This document shows positions 1 through 8,789 of a DNA stretch of 64,000 nt, piece by piece (positions within the stretch are counted from its first letter, which is position 1; the number at the start of each line of letters is the position of its first letter). This DNA comes from an uncultured Pelagibacteraceae bacterium. Lineage in GTDB: Bacteria; Pseudomonadota; Alphaproteobacteria; Pelagibacterales; Pelagibacteraceae. Location: NCBI GenBank assembly GCA_902596515.1, contig CACJUF010000005.1, forward strand, positions 1 to 64,000, given 5' to 3'. Position numbers and translations under genes: made by a program. Under the pieces are notes generated by a model. The model did no database searches and was not told where the DNA came from. It saw only the letters and a list, made by a program, of their open reading frames with translations.

Positions 1-1847
1 ATAAAGCGGCAAAAGAAATGCAAAACAGAGTAAGTAAAATTTTGGGATCATCTGCTGTTGGTTTGTCTTGGCTGGGAACATTTCACTCAATATGTGCAAA
101 ATTGCTTAGGAAACATGCACCAGCTGTAAACCTAAATTCAAATTTTACAATTATTGATGCAGATGATCAAATCAGATTGATTAAGAATATTTGTAAAGCA
201 GAAAATATTGATGTCAAACAGCTTGCACCAAGATACATTATTGCAATTATTGATAAGTGGAAAAATAAAGGCTTATATCCAAGTGAAGTGAAAATTAATT
301 CTAAAGATATTTATGAAAAAACGATTTTACCTGTTTATAAAATTTACCAACAGAAGTTAATTGAGTTGAATGCTTGTGATTTTGGAGATCTAATCTTACA
401 TTCAGTTAAAATTTTAGAAAAAAATAAAGATATTAGGGATATCTATTCTAAAAATTTTAAATACATTCTTGTTGATGAATATCAAGATACAAATTTTATA
501 CAAAGTCGATGGCTTAATTTATTAGCAGAAAAAAATAAGAATATATGTTGTGTAGGGGATGACGATCAATCAATTTATAGTTGGAGAGGAGCTGAAATTA
601 AAAATTTTCTAGATTTTGACAAGATTTACGAAAATACAAAAATAATAAGACTGGAGAAAAATTATAGATCCTCAAAAAATATTTTATCTGTTGCATCATC
701 ATTAATTTCCAACAACGAAAATAGAGTCGGTAAGACACTAATATCTACGATGGATGATGGAGATTTAATTAAATTAAATTGTTTTAAAAATGGAAAAGAT
801 GAGGCAATAGGGATTTCAGATGAAATAGAGAATATAAAAAAAAAATATTCACTTAATAATATTGCAATTTTGGTAAGAGCTATCTTTCAAACAAGAGAAT
901 TTGAAGAAAGATTTTTAAAAATCGGTATGCCTTATCGAATTTTAGGGGGAATTAAATTTTATGAGAGAGCTGAAATCAAAGATTGTGTAGCTTATTTAAG
1001 ATTAATTAAACAGGAAAATGATGATTTAGCTTTTGAAAGAATAGTAAATAATCCAAAAAGGTCAATCGGTGAAAGCACAATTAAAACCATACACGAATTC
1101 TCTAAAAAAAATAAGATTAGTTTAGAGAGTTCATCAAGAAAAATGATCGGGGAAAATTTAATAAAACCGAAGGCAAAAATAGGTTTAAATTTATTTTTAG
1201 ATTTAATTTCCAAGTGGAGAAATGATTTTAAAATTAAAAAATTTAATCATGTAAAATTATTACAAATTCTTTTGGATGAATCTGGATATTCTGGAATGTT
1301 AAAAAATAAAAAAGATCTTGAAAATGAAAATCGTTTAGAAAATATTAAAGAATTACTTAGTGCTATGAAAGAATTTGATAACTTAGAAAGTTTTTTAGAT
1401 CACGTATCTCTCGCAACTTCTATTGATCAAGATTGGGAAGGTGAAAAAATAAATATGATGACAATGCATGCTGCCAAAGGATTAGAGTTTGATGTGGTAT
1501 TTTTACCCGGATGGGAAGAAGGACTATTTCCACACCAAAAATCAATAGAGGAAAAAGGGCACAATGGTTTAGAAGAAGAGAGAAGATTAGCTTATGTAGG
1601 AATCACAAGAGCTAAAAGAAATGCAATTATCTCGTTTTCGATGAATAGGTTTTATCAAGGTGATTGGATAGATAGTATGGCATCAAGATTTATTGATGAA
1701 CTTCCAGAGAATAATTTAGAGAAAAATTCATATTTTGACGAAAGCAAAGATACATTTGAGGAATTTGAATTTAATCAAGATTTTGAATTAGAAGACGATT
1801 CTAAAAGAAGCCCTGGTTGGATTCGATATCAAAAAAGAATTAAATGA
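1..1847 (+). CDS. uvrD: UvrD/PcrA-type superfamily 1 DNA helicase, 5'-truncated by window
   Basis: ATP-dependent 3'-5' DNA helicase for repair and fork maintenance. The reading frame is open to the window edge: codons before the track's ATG read KAAKEMQNR, the helicase motif Ia region normally written TNKAA-EM. The true start and the Walker A motif therefore lie upstream, and ATG 18 is internal. Visible motifs are VDEYQDTN (Walker B, motif II), GDDDQSIYSWRGA (motif III), LEKNYRSS (motif IV), MTMHAAKGLEFDVVFLPGWEEGLFP (motif V region) and EERRLAYVGITRAK (motif VI). The C-terminus is short and ends in SPGWIRYQK. Its stop overlaps the aminopeptidase ATG (ATGA), so the two are probably co-transcribed. 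UvrD and PcrA cannot be told apart from this fragment. Confidence 0.95.
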   Translation, partial: KAAKEMQNRVSKILGSSAVGLSWLGTFHSICAKLLRKHAPAVNLNSNFTIIDADDQIRLIKNICKAENIDVKQLAPRYIIAIIDKWKNKGLYPSEVKINSKDIYEKTILPVYKIYQQKLIELNACDFGDLILHSVKILEKNKDIRDIYSKNFKYILVDEYQDTNFIQSRWLNLLAEKNKNICCVGDDDQSIYSWRGAEIKNFLDFDKIYENTKIIRLEKNYRSSKNILSVASSLISNNENRVGKTLISTMDDGDLIKLNCFKNGKDEAIGISDEIENIKKKYSLNNIAILVRAIFQTREFEERFLKIGMPYRILGGIKFYERAEIKDCVAYLRLIKQENDDLAFERIVNNPKRSIGESTIKTIHEFSKKNKISLESSSRKMIGENLIKPKAKIGLNLFLDLISKWRNDFKIKKFNHVKLLQILLDESGYSGMLKNKKDLENENRLENIKELLSAMKEFDNLESFLDHVSLATSIDQDWEGEKINMMTMHAAKGLEFDVVFLPGWEEGLFPHQKSIEEKGHNGLEEERRLAYVGITRAKRNAIISFSMNRFYQGDWIDSMASRFIDELPENNLEKNSYFDESKDTFEEFEFNQDFELEDDSKRSPGWIRYQKRIK

Positions 1848-3541
1848 TAAAAAAGAGAATAAGCAAACTCAGAAGTAAATTTTTAAAATATGGAATTGAT
1901 GGGTATGTCATACCGAAAAATGATGAATTTTTTTCTGAATACTCCAATAAAGATAGGCTCAAGTTTATTTCAAATTTCACAGGTTCTGCGGGTTATGCAA
2001 TAATTTTGAAAGATAGAAACTACCTTTTTGTTGACGGAAGATATACGATCCAAAGTAAAATTGAGAGTGGTAAGCATTTTAAAATTTTAGATTATTTAAA
2101 AATTATTAACACAAGTGTTTTTAAAAATTTGAATTTAGGAATTGATCCCACATTGTTTACCTCAAAACAAATTAAGAATTTTTTTTTAAAAAATAATAAA
2201 ATTACCATCATAAAAGAAAATCTTGTTGATAAAATTTCCAAAATACAGAATATTAAAAAATCCTCTTTTTATTCTATTGATAAAACTATTGCTGGTGAGA
2301 GCCATCACAAAAAAATCTCTAAAGTTTCTTCTTTTTTGAAAAGAAATAAATACGATTATCTATTTATTACTGCACCAGAGAACATTGCATGGTTGTTGAA
2401 TATTAGGGGATACGATAGTCCAACAAGCCCAATACCAAATAGTAATCTTTTACTTACAAAAGAAAAACAAGTTTTTCTAATTGTTGAAAAAAATAAGACA
2501 AAAAAACTTTTGAGTGAAAAAAAACTTAAAAAAAACCAGATTATTGATCCGAAGTATATCTTGGATTTTTTTGTCAAATTAAAAAAAGGAAGTATTTTAT
2601 TAGATGAGAAAACATGTTCTCTATATCTAGAGCAATTAATAGAGAAGAAATTCAAAGTGATTAAGAAAGAAGACCCAATTTATATTCTTAAGTCCATAAA
2701 AAATAATATTGAAATCAAAAATATGATCAATGCTCATATAATAGATGGAGTAGCGTTAACAAAATTTATCTACTGGATAAAAAATTTAAAAAAATTAAAT
2801 ATAACTGAGGTTGATGCTCAAAATAAGTTAGAGAAAATTAGAAGAATGAGTCCGAAATATTTATTTCCAAGTTTTGACACTATAGCTGGTAGTGGAAAAA
2901 ATGGAGCAATAGTTCATTATAGAGCTACAAATAATAATACAAAACTCTTAAAAAGAAATGAATTATTCCTATGTGACTCTGGGGGTCAATATAAATTTGG
3001 TACAACAGATGTAACAAGAACTATCTGTTTTGGAAATCAAAATAAGAATATAAAAAATATTTTTACAAATGTTTTAAAAGGACATATTGCTGTTGCTCAA
3101 ACTGACCTTAATAGAAAAAAAACCGGAAAAATAATTGACAAAGATGCAAGAAAATTTCTTAAAAAAGACCGCCTAAATTATAGTCATGGAACAGGACATG
3201 GAGTTGGTTTTTTTCTTAATGTTCATGAAGGACCTCAAGCTATCTCAAAATCTAATTCAGTAAAAATTCAAAAAGGTATGATACTTAGTAATGAACCAGG
3301 TTATTATAAAAAAGATAAATTTGGAATTCGTATTGAAAACTTAGTTTATGTAAAAAAAATTGGAAGAAAATTAGGTTTTGAAAATTTAACTTTAGCCCCA
3401 ATAGAAAAAGAGTTAATCAATTTTAATCTCTTAACCAAGCAAGAAAAGAACTATCTTTTTAATTATCATTTAAAAGTTTACTCTAAAATATCTCCATTTT
3501 TAAATAGAAATGAAAAAAAATGGTTAGCAAGTTTTATTTAA
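1844..3541 (+). CDS. pepP: Xaa-Pro aminopeptidase (aminopeptidase P, M24B)
   Basis: Cytosolic metallopeptidase that removes the N-terminal residue from X-Pro peptides. At 565 aa it matches the long, three-domain aminopeptidase P type: two creatinase-like N-terminal domains (about residues 1-300) and a pita-bread catalytic domain. Catalytic landmarks are HYRAT, CDSGGQYKFGTTDVTRT (two metal-binding Asp), SHGTGHGVG (metal His), NEPGYY and GIRIENL (two Glu ligands). The ATG sits inside the uvrD stop (ATGA), a translational-coupling overlap. The 3' end overlaps convergent ligA by 8 nt. No signal peptide is seen. Confidence 0.93.
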   Translation: MIKKRISKLRSKFLKYGIDGYVIPKNDEFFSEYSNKDRLKFISNFTGSAGYAIILKDRNYLFVDGRYTIQSKIESGKHFKILDYLKIINTSVFKNLNLGIDPTLFTSKQIKNFFLKNNKITIIKENLVDKISKIQNIKKSSFYSIDKTIAGESHHKKISKVSSFLKRNKYDYLFITAPENIAWLLNIRGYDSPTSPIPNSNLLLTKEKQVFLIVEKNKTKKLLSEKKLKKNQIIDPKYILDFFVKLKKGSILLDEKTCSLYLEQLIEKKFKVIKKEDPIYILKSIKNNIEIKNMINAHIIDGVALTKFIYWIKNLKKLNITEVDAQNKLEKIRRMSPKYLFPSFDTIAGSGKNGAIVHYRATNNNTKLLKRNELFLCDSGGQYKFGTTDVTRTICFGNQNKNIKNIFTNVLKGHIAVAQTDLNRKKTGKIIDKDARKFLKKDRLNYSHGTGHGVGFFLNVHEGPQAISKSNSVKIQKGMILSNEPGYYKKDKFGIRIENLVYVKKIGRKLGFENLTLAPIEKELINFNLLTKQEKNYLFNYHLKVYSKISPFLNRNEKKWLASFI

Positions 3542-5555
3542 GCATTTTTAACCAAGAAGACTGGTCTAAAATTTTTACACCCAAATTTTTTGCTTGATTA
3601 ACTTTTCTATTAGTTGGTTTTTCACCAACGATAAGATAATTGAGTTTTTTTGTAACATTGCTAACTATTGATCCTGAATTTTGCTCTATTAGAGATTTTG
3701 CCTCAGAACGGCTCATATTTAATAGTTTACCTGTAAACATAAATGTTTGATTGTTTAACCGGCCACCAACTTTGGGTGTTTCTGCATCTTTTACTTCAAG
3801 TAATTCATCCAAATTTTTCAACACCTTTAAATTTGTATCGTTGTAAAAAAAATTTTTAATTGAATTAATCTGAGTTTCACCTATTCCATCAATATCCATT
3901 AAATCATCAAAATTACTTTTTTTTGAGAGTGCTAGAAAATTTTTTAATGATTTTAAGTTCTTAGATATGATTTTAGCATTTTCTAAACCAATGTGCCTAA
4001 TACCTAAAGAGTAGACAAATTTTTCAAAAGAAATTTTTTTTCTTAAATTTATCGAATATTTTAAATTAGCAACTGATTGTTTGCCCCATCCATCCAAACT
4101 TTCAATTTTCTTAAAATCAAGTTTAAATATATCTTGTGGAAGTCTTATTAAATTCAAATTCCAAAAATTCTCAACTATCTTTTTACCAAAACCCTCGATG
4201 TTAAAAGCTTCTTTTGAAACAAAATGTTTAATTTTTTCTATAGACATTTTTTCACACTCATATCCCTCACTAGAGCATCTTCTTACTGCATCTTCTTTTT
4301 TTGTTGTAAAGTTAAAATCTTTAATTGTTTTTGATCCACAAGATGGACATTTAAGAGGAAAATTAAATTTTTTTGAATCTTTATTCCTCATTTTTAGATC
4401 TACAGAAATTACATGTGGTATTACATCGCCAGCTCTTTCAATTAAAACGGTATCATTTACCCTTATATCTTTTCTATTTATTTCTTCTTCATTATGTAAA
4501 GTTGCATTAGAAACAACTACTCCTCCAATATTTACAGGATTGATTTTTGCTACCGGTGTTAATGCACCAGTTCTTCCAATTTGAATCTCAATATCATTTA
4601 TCTTTGAAATTCCACTATTGGCTGAAAATTTATGAGCAATAGCCCATCTTGGTGCATTAGCAACATTCCCTAATCTTTTTTGTAATTGAAAATTATTAAC
4701 TTTGTAGACGATCCCATCAATATCAAAATCAATATCACCTCTTTTTTTTTCGATTTCGTGATAATTACTCATTAAATTCTGTATTTTTTCTAAAGTTTTA
4801 TTCAAAGGATTGGTTTTGAAACCCCATTCCTTTAAATTTTTTAAAAATTCATTTTGTGATGAAGCTTTCAAACCTTTTTCGTATCCAAATGTATAAGCAA
4901 TGAATTTTAAAGGAATTTTTTTTGTTTCTTTAGGGTCTTTTTGTCTTAAAGATCCAGAGGCTGCATTTCTTGGATTTGCAAACTTATTTTTTAATTTTTC
5001 AAAATCACTATTTTGTATGAATACTTCACCTCTTATATCGATTTCTTTTGGAAAGTTTTTTGACTCTATAAAATATGGAATATCTTTAATGGTTTTCAAG
5101 TTCTCAGTTATATCCTCTCCTTCTTTTCCGTCACCTCTGGATAAACCAGTAATAAATTTTCCATTTTTGTAAATTAAAGAAGCTGATATTCCATCAATTT
5201 TAGGCTCAGCGCTGTAAATTATATTAAAATTCTTATCTTCATTTAGAAAATTTAAAATTTTTTTTTCGAAATTTATCAAATCATTTTCATCAAAAGCATT
5301 ACCCAAAGAAAGCATTGGAACTGAATGTTTAACTTTTTTAAAAACTTTAGATGGTTTAAAGCCTACCGAATTAGATGGAGAATTAATATTATTTAAATGT
5401 TTATATTTTTTTTCTAATTTAAGAATTTCTAACTTAAGTTTATCAAATTCTTTATCACTTACTAAAGGATTATTTAGATCATAATAATGCTTATTATACT
5501 TTTGAAATAATTTTATCTTTTTTAAGTAATCTTGACTAATTTTAACATCAGGCAT
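3534..5555 (-). CDS. ligA: NAD-dependent DNA ligase LigA
   Basis: Seals nicks in duplex DNA using NAD+, in replication and repair. The 673 aa equal the normal LigA length. Domain order: N-terminal Ia domain (first ~70 aa, YYDLNNPLVSDKEFD), adenylation domain with active-site lysine in EPKIDG, OB fold, a Cys4 zinc finger (CPSCGSK followed by CSSEGYEC), tandem helix-hairpin-helix segments (GIRHIGLENAK, LMDIDGIGETQ) and a C-terminal BRCT domain (FTGKLLNMSRSEAK). It is the last gene of the minus-strand run and lies 4 nt after bamD, so it probably shares that transcript. It overlaps pepP tail to tail. Confidence 0.97.
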   Translation of the reverse strand: MPDVKISQDYLKKIKLFQKYNKHYYDLNNPLVSDKEFDKLKLEILKLEKKYKHLNNINSPSNSVGFKPSKVFKKVKHSVPMLSLGNAFDENDLINFEKKILNFLNEDKNFNIIYSAEPKIDGISASLIYKNGKFITGLSRGDGKEGEDITENLKTIKDIPYFIESKNFPKEIDIRGEVFIQNSDFEKLKNKFANPRNAASGSLRQKDPKETKKIPLKFIAYTFGYEKGLKASSQNEFLKNLKEWGFKTNPLNKTLEKIQNLMSNYHEIEKKRGDIDFDIDGIVYKVNNFQLQKRLGNVANAPRWAIAHKFSANSGISKINDIEIQIGRTGALTPVAKINPVNIGGVVVSNATLHNEEEINRKDIRVNDTVLIERAGDVIPHVISVDLKMRNKDSKKFNFPLKCPSCGSKTIKDFNFTTKKEDAVRRCSSEGYECEKMSIEKIKHFVSKEAFNIEGFGKKIVENFWNLNLIRLPQDIFKLDFKKIESLDGWGKQSVANLKYSINLRKKISFEKFVYSLGIRHIGLENAKIISKNLKSLKNFLALSKKSNFDDLMDIDGIGETQINSIKNFFYNDTNLKVLKNLDELLEVKDAETPKVGGRLNNQTFMFTGKLLNMSRSEAKSLIEQNSGSIVSNVTKKLNYLIVGEKPTNRKVNQAKNLGVKILDQSSWLKMLK

Positions 5556-5559
5556 TTTT

Positions 5560-6393
5560 TTAAAAAAGACTCTTAATTTTACTTAAAATTTTACTTTTTT
5601 CTTTTTTCTTTTCAGGAACTGAAATTTCATATTTCCTATTAAAAATTTTATAAGTTTCTTTATACCATTCTCCTGAATTGTAATTATAACCTAATAATGA
5701 AGCATATTTTAGAGACTCTTTCTCCATGCCTAATTTGTAATAAATTTCTACTAATCTATGTATCGACTCTTCTGCGTGAATTGTAGTTTCGTATTCTTTT
5801 AAAACATTCTTGAATCTATTAAGAGCAGGTATCCATTTTTTTTTTTTTATATAATGTCTACCAATATAGACCTCTTTTGCAGCGAGTATATCGTTAATTA
5901 AATCGATCTTAAATTTTGCATCATAAGCATAATCAGTATTGGGAAAATTTTCAATTACAAAATTAAATTCTTTTTTAGATAGAAGAAGTGGAGCTAGATC
6001 TTTTTTTTCACCTTCAATTGTCTCATAATAACAAATCGCTAAAAGATAATGTGCATAAGCCTTATTTTTATCATTAGGATAAGTTTTGAAATATCTTTTT
6101 ATATTTTCAATAGCCAAACTGTAATAACTTTGCATATAATAAGAATAAGAAGCCATTAAAACCGATTTAGGTGCCCATTCTGATTGTGGGAACAAAATTT
6201 CAGCCTCTAAAAATTTTTTACTTGAAGCAAAGTAATCACCTATTTCAAATAAATTCATACCCTTTTCATAAGCTGAGATCATCTCTATTTTTTGATCAGT
6301 CTCTTTTATTACCTTAATGTTTTCAGTTTTTTTACTGCATGAATGAAAAAATATAAGAGAAAAAATAATTAAAACGATTTTAAATTTATACAT
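5560..6393 (-). CDS. bamD: Outer-membrane assembly lipoprotein BamD
   Basis: Essential TPR lipoprotein of the BAM complex, which inserts beta-barrel proteins into the outer membrane. The N-terminus is a lipoprotein signal peptide ending in a lipobox (FFHSC, Cys about residue 19). The body has helical TPR-like pairs, including KGMNLFEIGDYFASSKKFLEAE and YSLAIENIKRYFKTYPND, typical of BamD/ComL. The 277 aa are slightly longer than the usual ~245, ending in a Lys-rich tail. It lies between lpxC (45-nt gap) and ligA (4 nt), so envelope and repair genes share a strand here. Confidence 0.92.
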   Translation of the reverse strand: MYKFKIVLIIFSLIFFHSCSKKTENIKVIKETDQKIEMISAYEKGMNLFEIGDYFASSKKFLEAEILFPQSEWAPKSVLMASYSYYMQSYYSLAIENIKRYFKTYPNDKNKAYAHYLLAICYYETIEGEKKDLAPLLLSKKEFNFVIENFPNTDYAYDAKFKIDLINDILAAKEVYIGRHYIKKKKWIPALNRFKNVLKEYETTIHAEESIHRLVEIYYKLGMEKESLKYASLLGYNYNSGEWYKETYKIFNRKYEISVPEKKKEKSKILSKIKSLF

Positions 6394-6438
6394 TTCCTAA
6401 ACTATATAGATTTTAGTTAAAATTATAAGAAATTTTAT

Positions 6439-7359
6439 TTAAGCTATTGATCTTAGCAAACTTCTATTTATTAATGTATGGGGTAGTGTTCTTTCCTGAA
6501 TTTCAATGATAGAAAAATTATTTTTATTGCTAAATACTTCTCTTAACAAGCTATTAGTTAAATAGTGTCCACCTTGAGAACATTTTATACTAGCTATCAT
6601 TCTGTATCCAGACGTGTAAAGATCACCAATACAATCTAGTATCTTATGATTAACGAATTCTTTTGAATTTCTTAAACCCTCTGAATTTAACACTTCCTCA
6701 CCTTTAACAACAACAGCGTTTTCTAAACTTCCACCTTTTGCAAGACCATTTTTTTTGATTTTCTCTATGTCTTCGTAAAGACAGAAAGTTCTTGATTCAA
6801 AAATCTCTGTCAGATCATCCTCATAAACATTTTTTTTGTTTCTTTGATTGCCTATTATCTGATTTTGATACTTTAACTTAAAATCGATATCCAAACTTAA
6901 TTTTGAAGGCTCAATTGAAATATATTTATCACCATTTTTAAATTCAATTTTTTTATTAATCTTAATTATTTTAATAGGTTTATTGCTCAGCTCTAAACCT
7001 GCTGTTAATATTTCCTCAATAAAAACTTTCGCTGAACCATCTAAAATTGGTACTTCCTCATTATTAATTTCAATCAATGCATTATCAATTCCAATTCCAA
7101 ATAAAGCCCCCATTAAATGCTCAATAGTTGAAACTTTCACGCCATTACTATTACTTATAGTGGTATTCAAAGCCGTGTTACTCACATTCATAAAATTTGG
7201 GTAAATTAAGTTGTTATCTTTTAAATCAATTCTTTTAAATACAATGCCAGTATCTGGGCTTGATGGTTTGACGCAAATCTTAGTTGGTTTTCCAGAGTGA
7301 AGACCGATTCCACTAAAAGATACAGACTTTTTAATAGTTTTTTGGTTTAGTAAAGACAC
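6439..7359 (-). CDS. lpxC: UDP-3-O-acyl-N-acetylglucosamine deacetylase LpxC
   Basis: Zinc deacetylase for the committed step of lipid A synthesis. The 306 aa match the family (about 305). Landmarks are the N-terminal GIGLHSGKP, the zinc-ligand histidine in STIEHLMGALFG, and the HKILDCIGDLY segment, which supplies the other zinc ligands (His and Asp). It follows the ftsA remnant by about 60 nt, where many proteobacteria have ftsZ between ftsA and lpxC. It indicates that this lineage makes lipid A. Confidence 0.97.
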   Translation of the reverse strand: MSLLNQKTIKKSVSFSGIGLHSGKPTKICVKPSSPDTGIVFKRIDLKDNNLIYPNFMNVSNTALNTTISNSNGVKVSTIEHLMGALFGIGIDNALIEINNEEVPILDGSAKVFIEEILTAGLELSNKPIKIIKINKKIEFKNGDKYISIEPSKLSLDIDFKLKYQNQIIGNQRNKKNVYEDDLTEIFESRTFCLYEDIEKIKKNGLAKGGSLENAVVVKGEEVLNSEGLRNSKEFVNHKILDCIGDLYTSGYRMIASIKCSQGGHYLTNSLLREVFSNKNNFSIIEIQERTLPHTLINRSLLRSIA

Positions 7360-7422
7360 CTAGAACTTTTAATCTGCAAATGTATAAATTTGAAAACAAC
7401 TAATATTACAAGAAAATACAAA

Positions 7423-7908
7423 TTAATTGAAAAAATCAAAAAATCTCTCAAAAAATCCTAATTTTTTTGAGTATTTATTTGTAATATGTACCTCATTTTC
7501 ATTAAAACCATCTAAGATTTTTTGCGCCATTACATACAGATTATCATTGTTATCATCTAAAAAACTATTCAAGTAATCTAAGCTCAATGTCTTATCCAAA
7601 GATATCTGATATTTTTTAAGAACATCCTCAATCGTTTTTGAGATCCTTTTAGGTATGCATATAAAACTGACTTCAATAGAAAGATTATTACAATTTTTTT
7701 TTTCTGGTAAAATTTCAAAGTAAGTTCCATCAATATAAAACTTATCAATTTTCATATGAAGAATATCAAGATCTTCTAGAGTTTTGTTACAGCAACTTTT
7801 TGCCTCTAATATTAATTTATCTATGGAATTAGAATTAATAATAATATTATTAAATTTATTTTTGATAGATAATCGAATTGGAAAAATATTCCGATGATCA
7901 ATAATCAA
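7423..7908 (-). CDS. ftsA: FtsA-like fragment, distal part (SHS2-like region plus C-terminal amphipathic helix)
   Basis: This 161-aa frame lies where ftsA belongs, after ftsQ. The middle (DKFYIDGTYFEI followed by SIEVSFICIPKRISKTIEDVLKKYQISLDKTLS) resembles the FtsA 1C/SHS2 segment that contacts FtsZ and other division proteins. The end, GFFERFFDFFN, resembles the FtsA membrane-targeting amphipathic helix. The ATPase lobes that should follow the 1C segment are missing. The track's start is TTG. The frame upstream of it has no ATG and hits TAG just before an A9 run, so it looks like the continuation of the 64-aa ORF at 7931-8125 in a frame shifted by one. Identity rests on synteny and remembered motifs. 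Confidence 0.6.
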   Translation of the reverse strand: MIIDHRNIFPIRLSIKNKFNNIIINSNSIDKLILEAKSCCNKTLEDLDILHMKIDKFYIDGTYFEILPEKKNCNNLSIEVSFICIPKRISKTIEDVLKKYQISLDKTLSLDYLNSFLDDNNDNLYVMAQKILDGFNENEVHITNKYSKKLGFFERFFDFFN

Positions 7909-7930
7909 AAAAATATTTTTGACAAATTCT

Positions 7931-8125
7931 TTAAGTTTTTTTTTCTATCTTAAAAATATTTTCATTAAGGAAATTATCTAAAAGAGCTAACTCAATTTGA
8001 TTATTTTGATTATTTGTTAATGTTTCTCCTTTATAAACAAACTCATTAGCAGAATTAATTGCAACAATTGAAAATTTATTAACCCCTAAAAAAAGAAAAA
8101 TCTTATTTTCTAAATTATTTACCAT
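7931..8125 (-). CDS. ftsA: FtsA-like fragment, proximal part (N-terminal actin-like strand region)
   Basis: A 64-aa ORF that overlaps the ftsQ stop by 11 nt, as a real downstream ftsA would. KIFLFLGVNKFSIVAIN is spaced like the first beta strands of FtsA, but the phosphate-binding DxGTS signature is gone. The frame ends right after an A9 homopolymer (coding strand GAAAAAAAAACTTAA). With 8 A's it would read on into the 161-aa frame (KKLKEFVKNIFLIID...) and give about 233 aa, against roughly 420 for a normal FtsA. It could be a real split, a sequencing indel, or a slippage-rescued gene. Confidence 0.5.
   Translation of the reverse strand: MVNNLENKIFLFLGVNKFSIVAINSANEFVYKGETLTNNQNNQIELALLDNFLNENIFKIEKKT
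7940..7955 (-). other. A9 homopolymer at the ftsA frame break (candidate slippage site)
   Basis: On the coding strand the two ftsA-like frames are separated by a run of nine A's, preceded by G and followed by CTTAA. Loss of one A, or slippage by one base, joins the frames exactly with no intervening stop codon. Poly(A) runs of this length are known sites of RNA-polymerase slippage in AT-rich endosymbiont genomes. Confidence 0.55.
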
Positions 8126-8789
8126 CTAATATTATTTGACCTTTTTGACGGAAATCAATTACTATTTCATTCTTGAATTTATCTTCATCAGATAAACGAA
8201 CAAACAAGTTTAGATCTTTTTTTACATCATTTCTCGATAATTTTATCAAATATCCCTCTGATGTTTCAATATCCCATCTTTTTGATTTAAAATAATATAG
8301 CTTTATTATTTTTTTAAAATCAAAGTTTGATTTATCAACTTCATTCTTAAAATTTAGAAATTCTTCAACATTTAAATCACCAAACACAAATGGCAGACTA
8401 GAACTTGAAAAATCATTCAGAATTAATTTTCCATTTGATCCAATAAAATAATTGGAACCATTTTTTTTTGTTTGTGCAAGTATTTTTGTTTTCTTTATAA
8501 ATATTTTTAAAGTTGAAGGATAATTTTTAAAAATTTCAAAATGCTCAATAATATCAATAGAATCAATATTTTTTTTTAAATATTGTTTATCTATATGAAA
8601 AATATTTTTAAAATTTGCATCATTAATAATACTTTCAATTTTTTTTCTTTCATTTAGATTGAGACCAATAATCTCTATTTTATTGATTTTTGGAAAATTA
8701 AAATTCATCAATGAAATATTGTTTATCGATACAAGGAAACAAAATAGTAATAAGTAAATTATAATTTTTTTACTTATTAATAGATGCAT
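8115..8789 (-). CDS. ftsQ: Cell division protein FtsQ
   Basis: Bitopic inner-membrane divisome protein linking early and late division proteins. The N-terminus has one hydrophobic helix (IIIYLLLFCFLVSI), then a POTRA-like domain (INKIEIIGLNLNERKKIESII, residues about 35-100) and the FtsQ/DivIB domain, ending in VIDFRQKGQIILDGK. At 224 aa it is shorter than most proteobacterial FtsQ, mainly through a minimal cytoplasmic tail. It overlaps ddl by 20 nt upstream and the ftsA fragment by 11 nt downstream, so it is translationally coupled within the dcw run. Confidence 0.88.
   Translation of the reverse strand: MHLLISKKIIIYLLLFCFLVSINNISLMNFNFPKINKIEIIGLNLNERKKIESIINDANFKNIFHIDKQYLKKNIDSIDIIEHFEIFKNYPSTLKIFIKKTKILAQTKKNGSNYFIGSNGKLILNDFSSSSLPFVFGDLNVEEFLNFKNEVDKSNFDFKKIIKLYYFKSKRWDIETSEGYLIKLSRNDVKKDLNLFVRLSDEDKFKNEIVIDFRQKGQIILDGK

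Noticed and set aside
18-20. ATG at 18 as start of the helicase
   Set aside because: The frame is open to the window edge and the preceding codons encode the conserved KAAKEM part of motif Ia, so the gene starts outside the window.
4081-4584. 167-aa plus-strand ORF inside ligA
   Set aside because: Antisense shadow of a complete, motif-rich LigA; Phe/Ser/Leu-rich composition typical of reversed AT-rich coding DNA.
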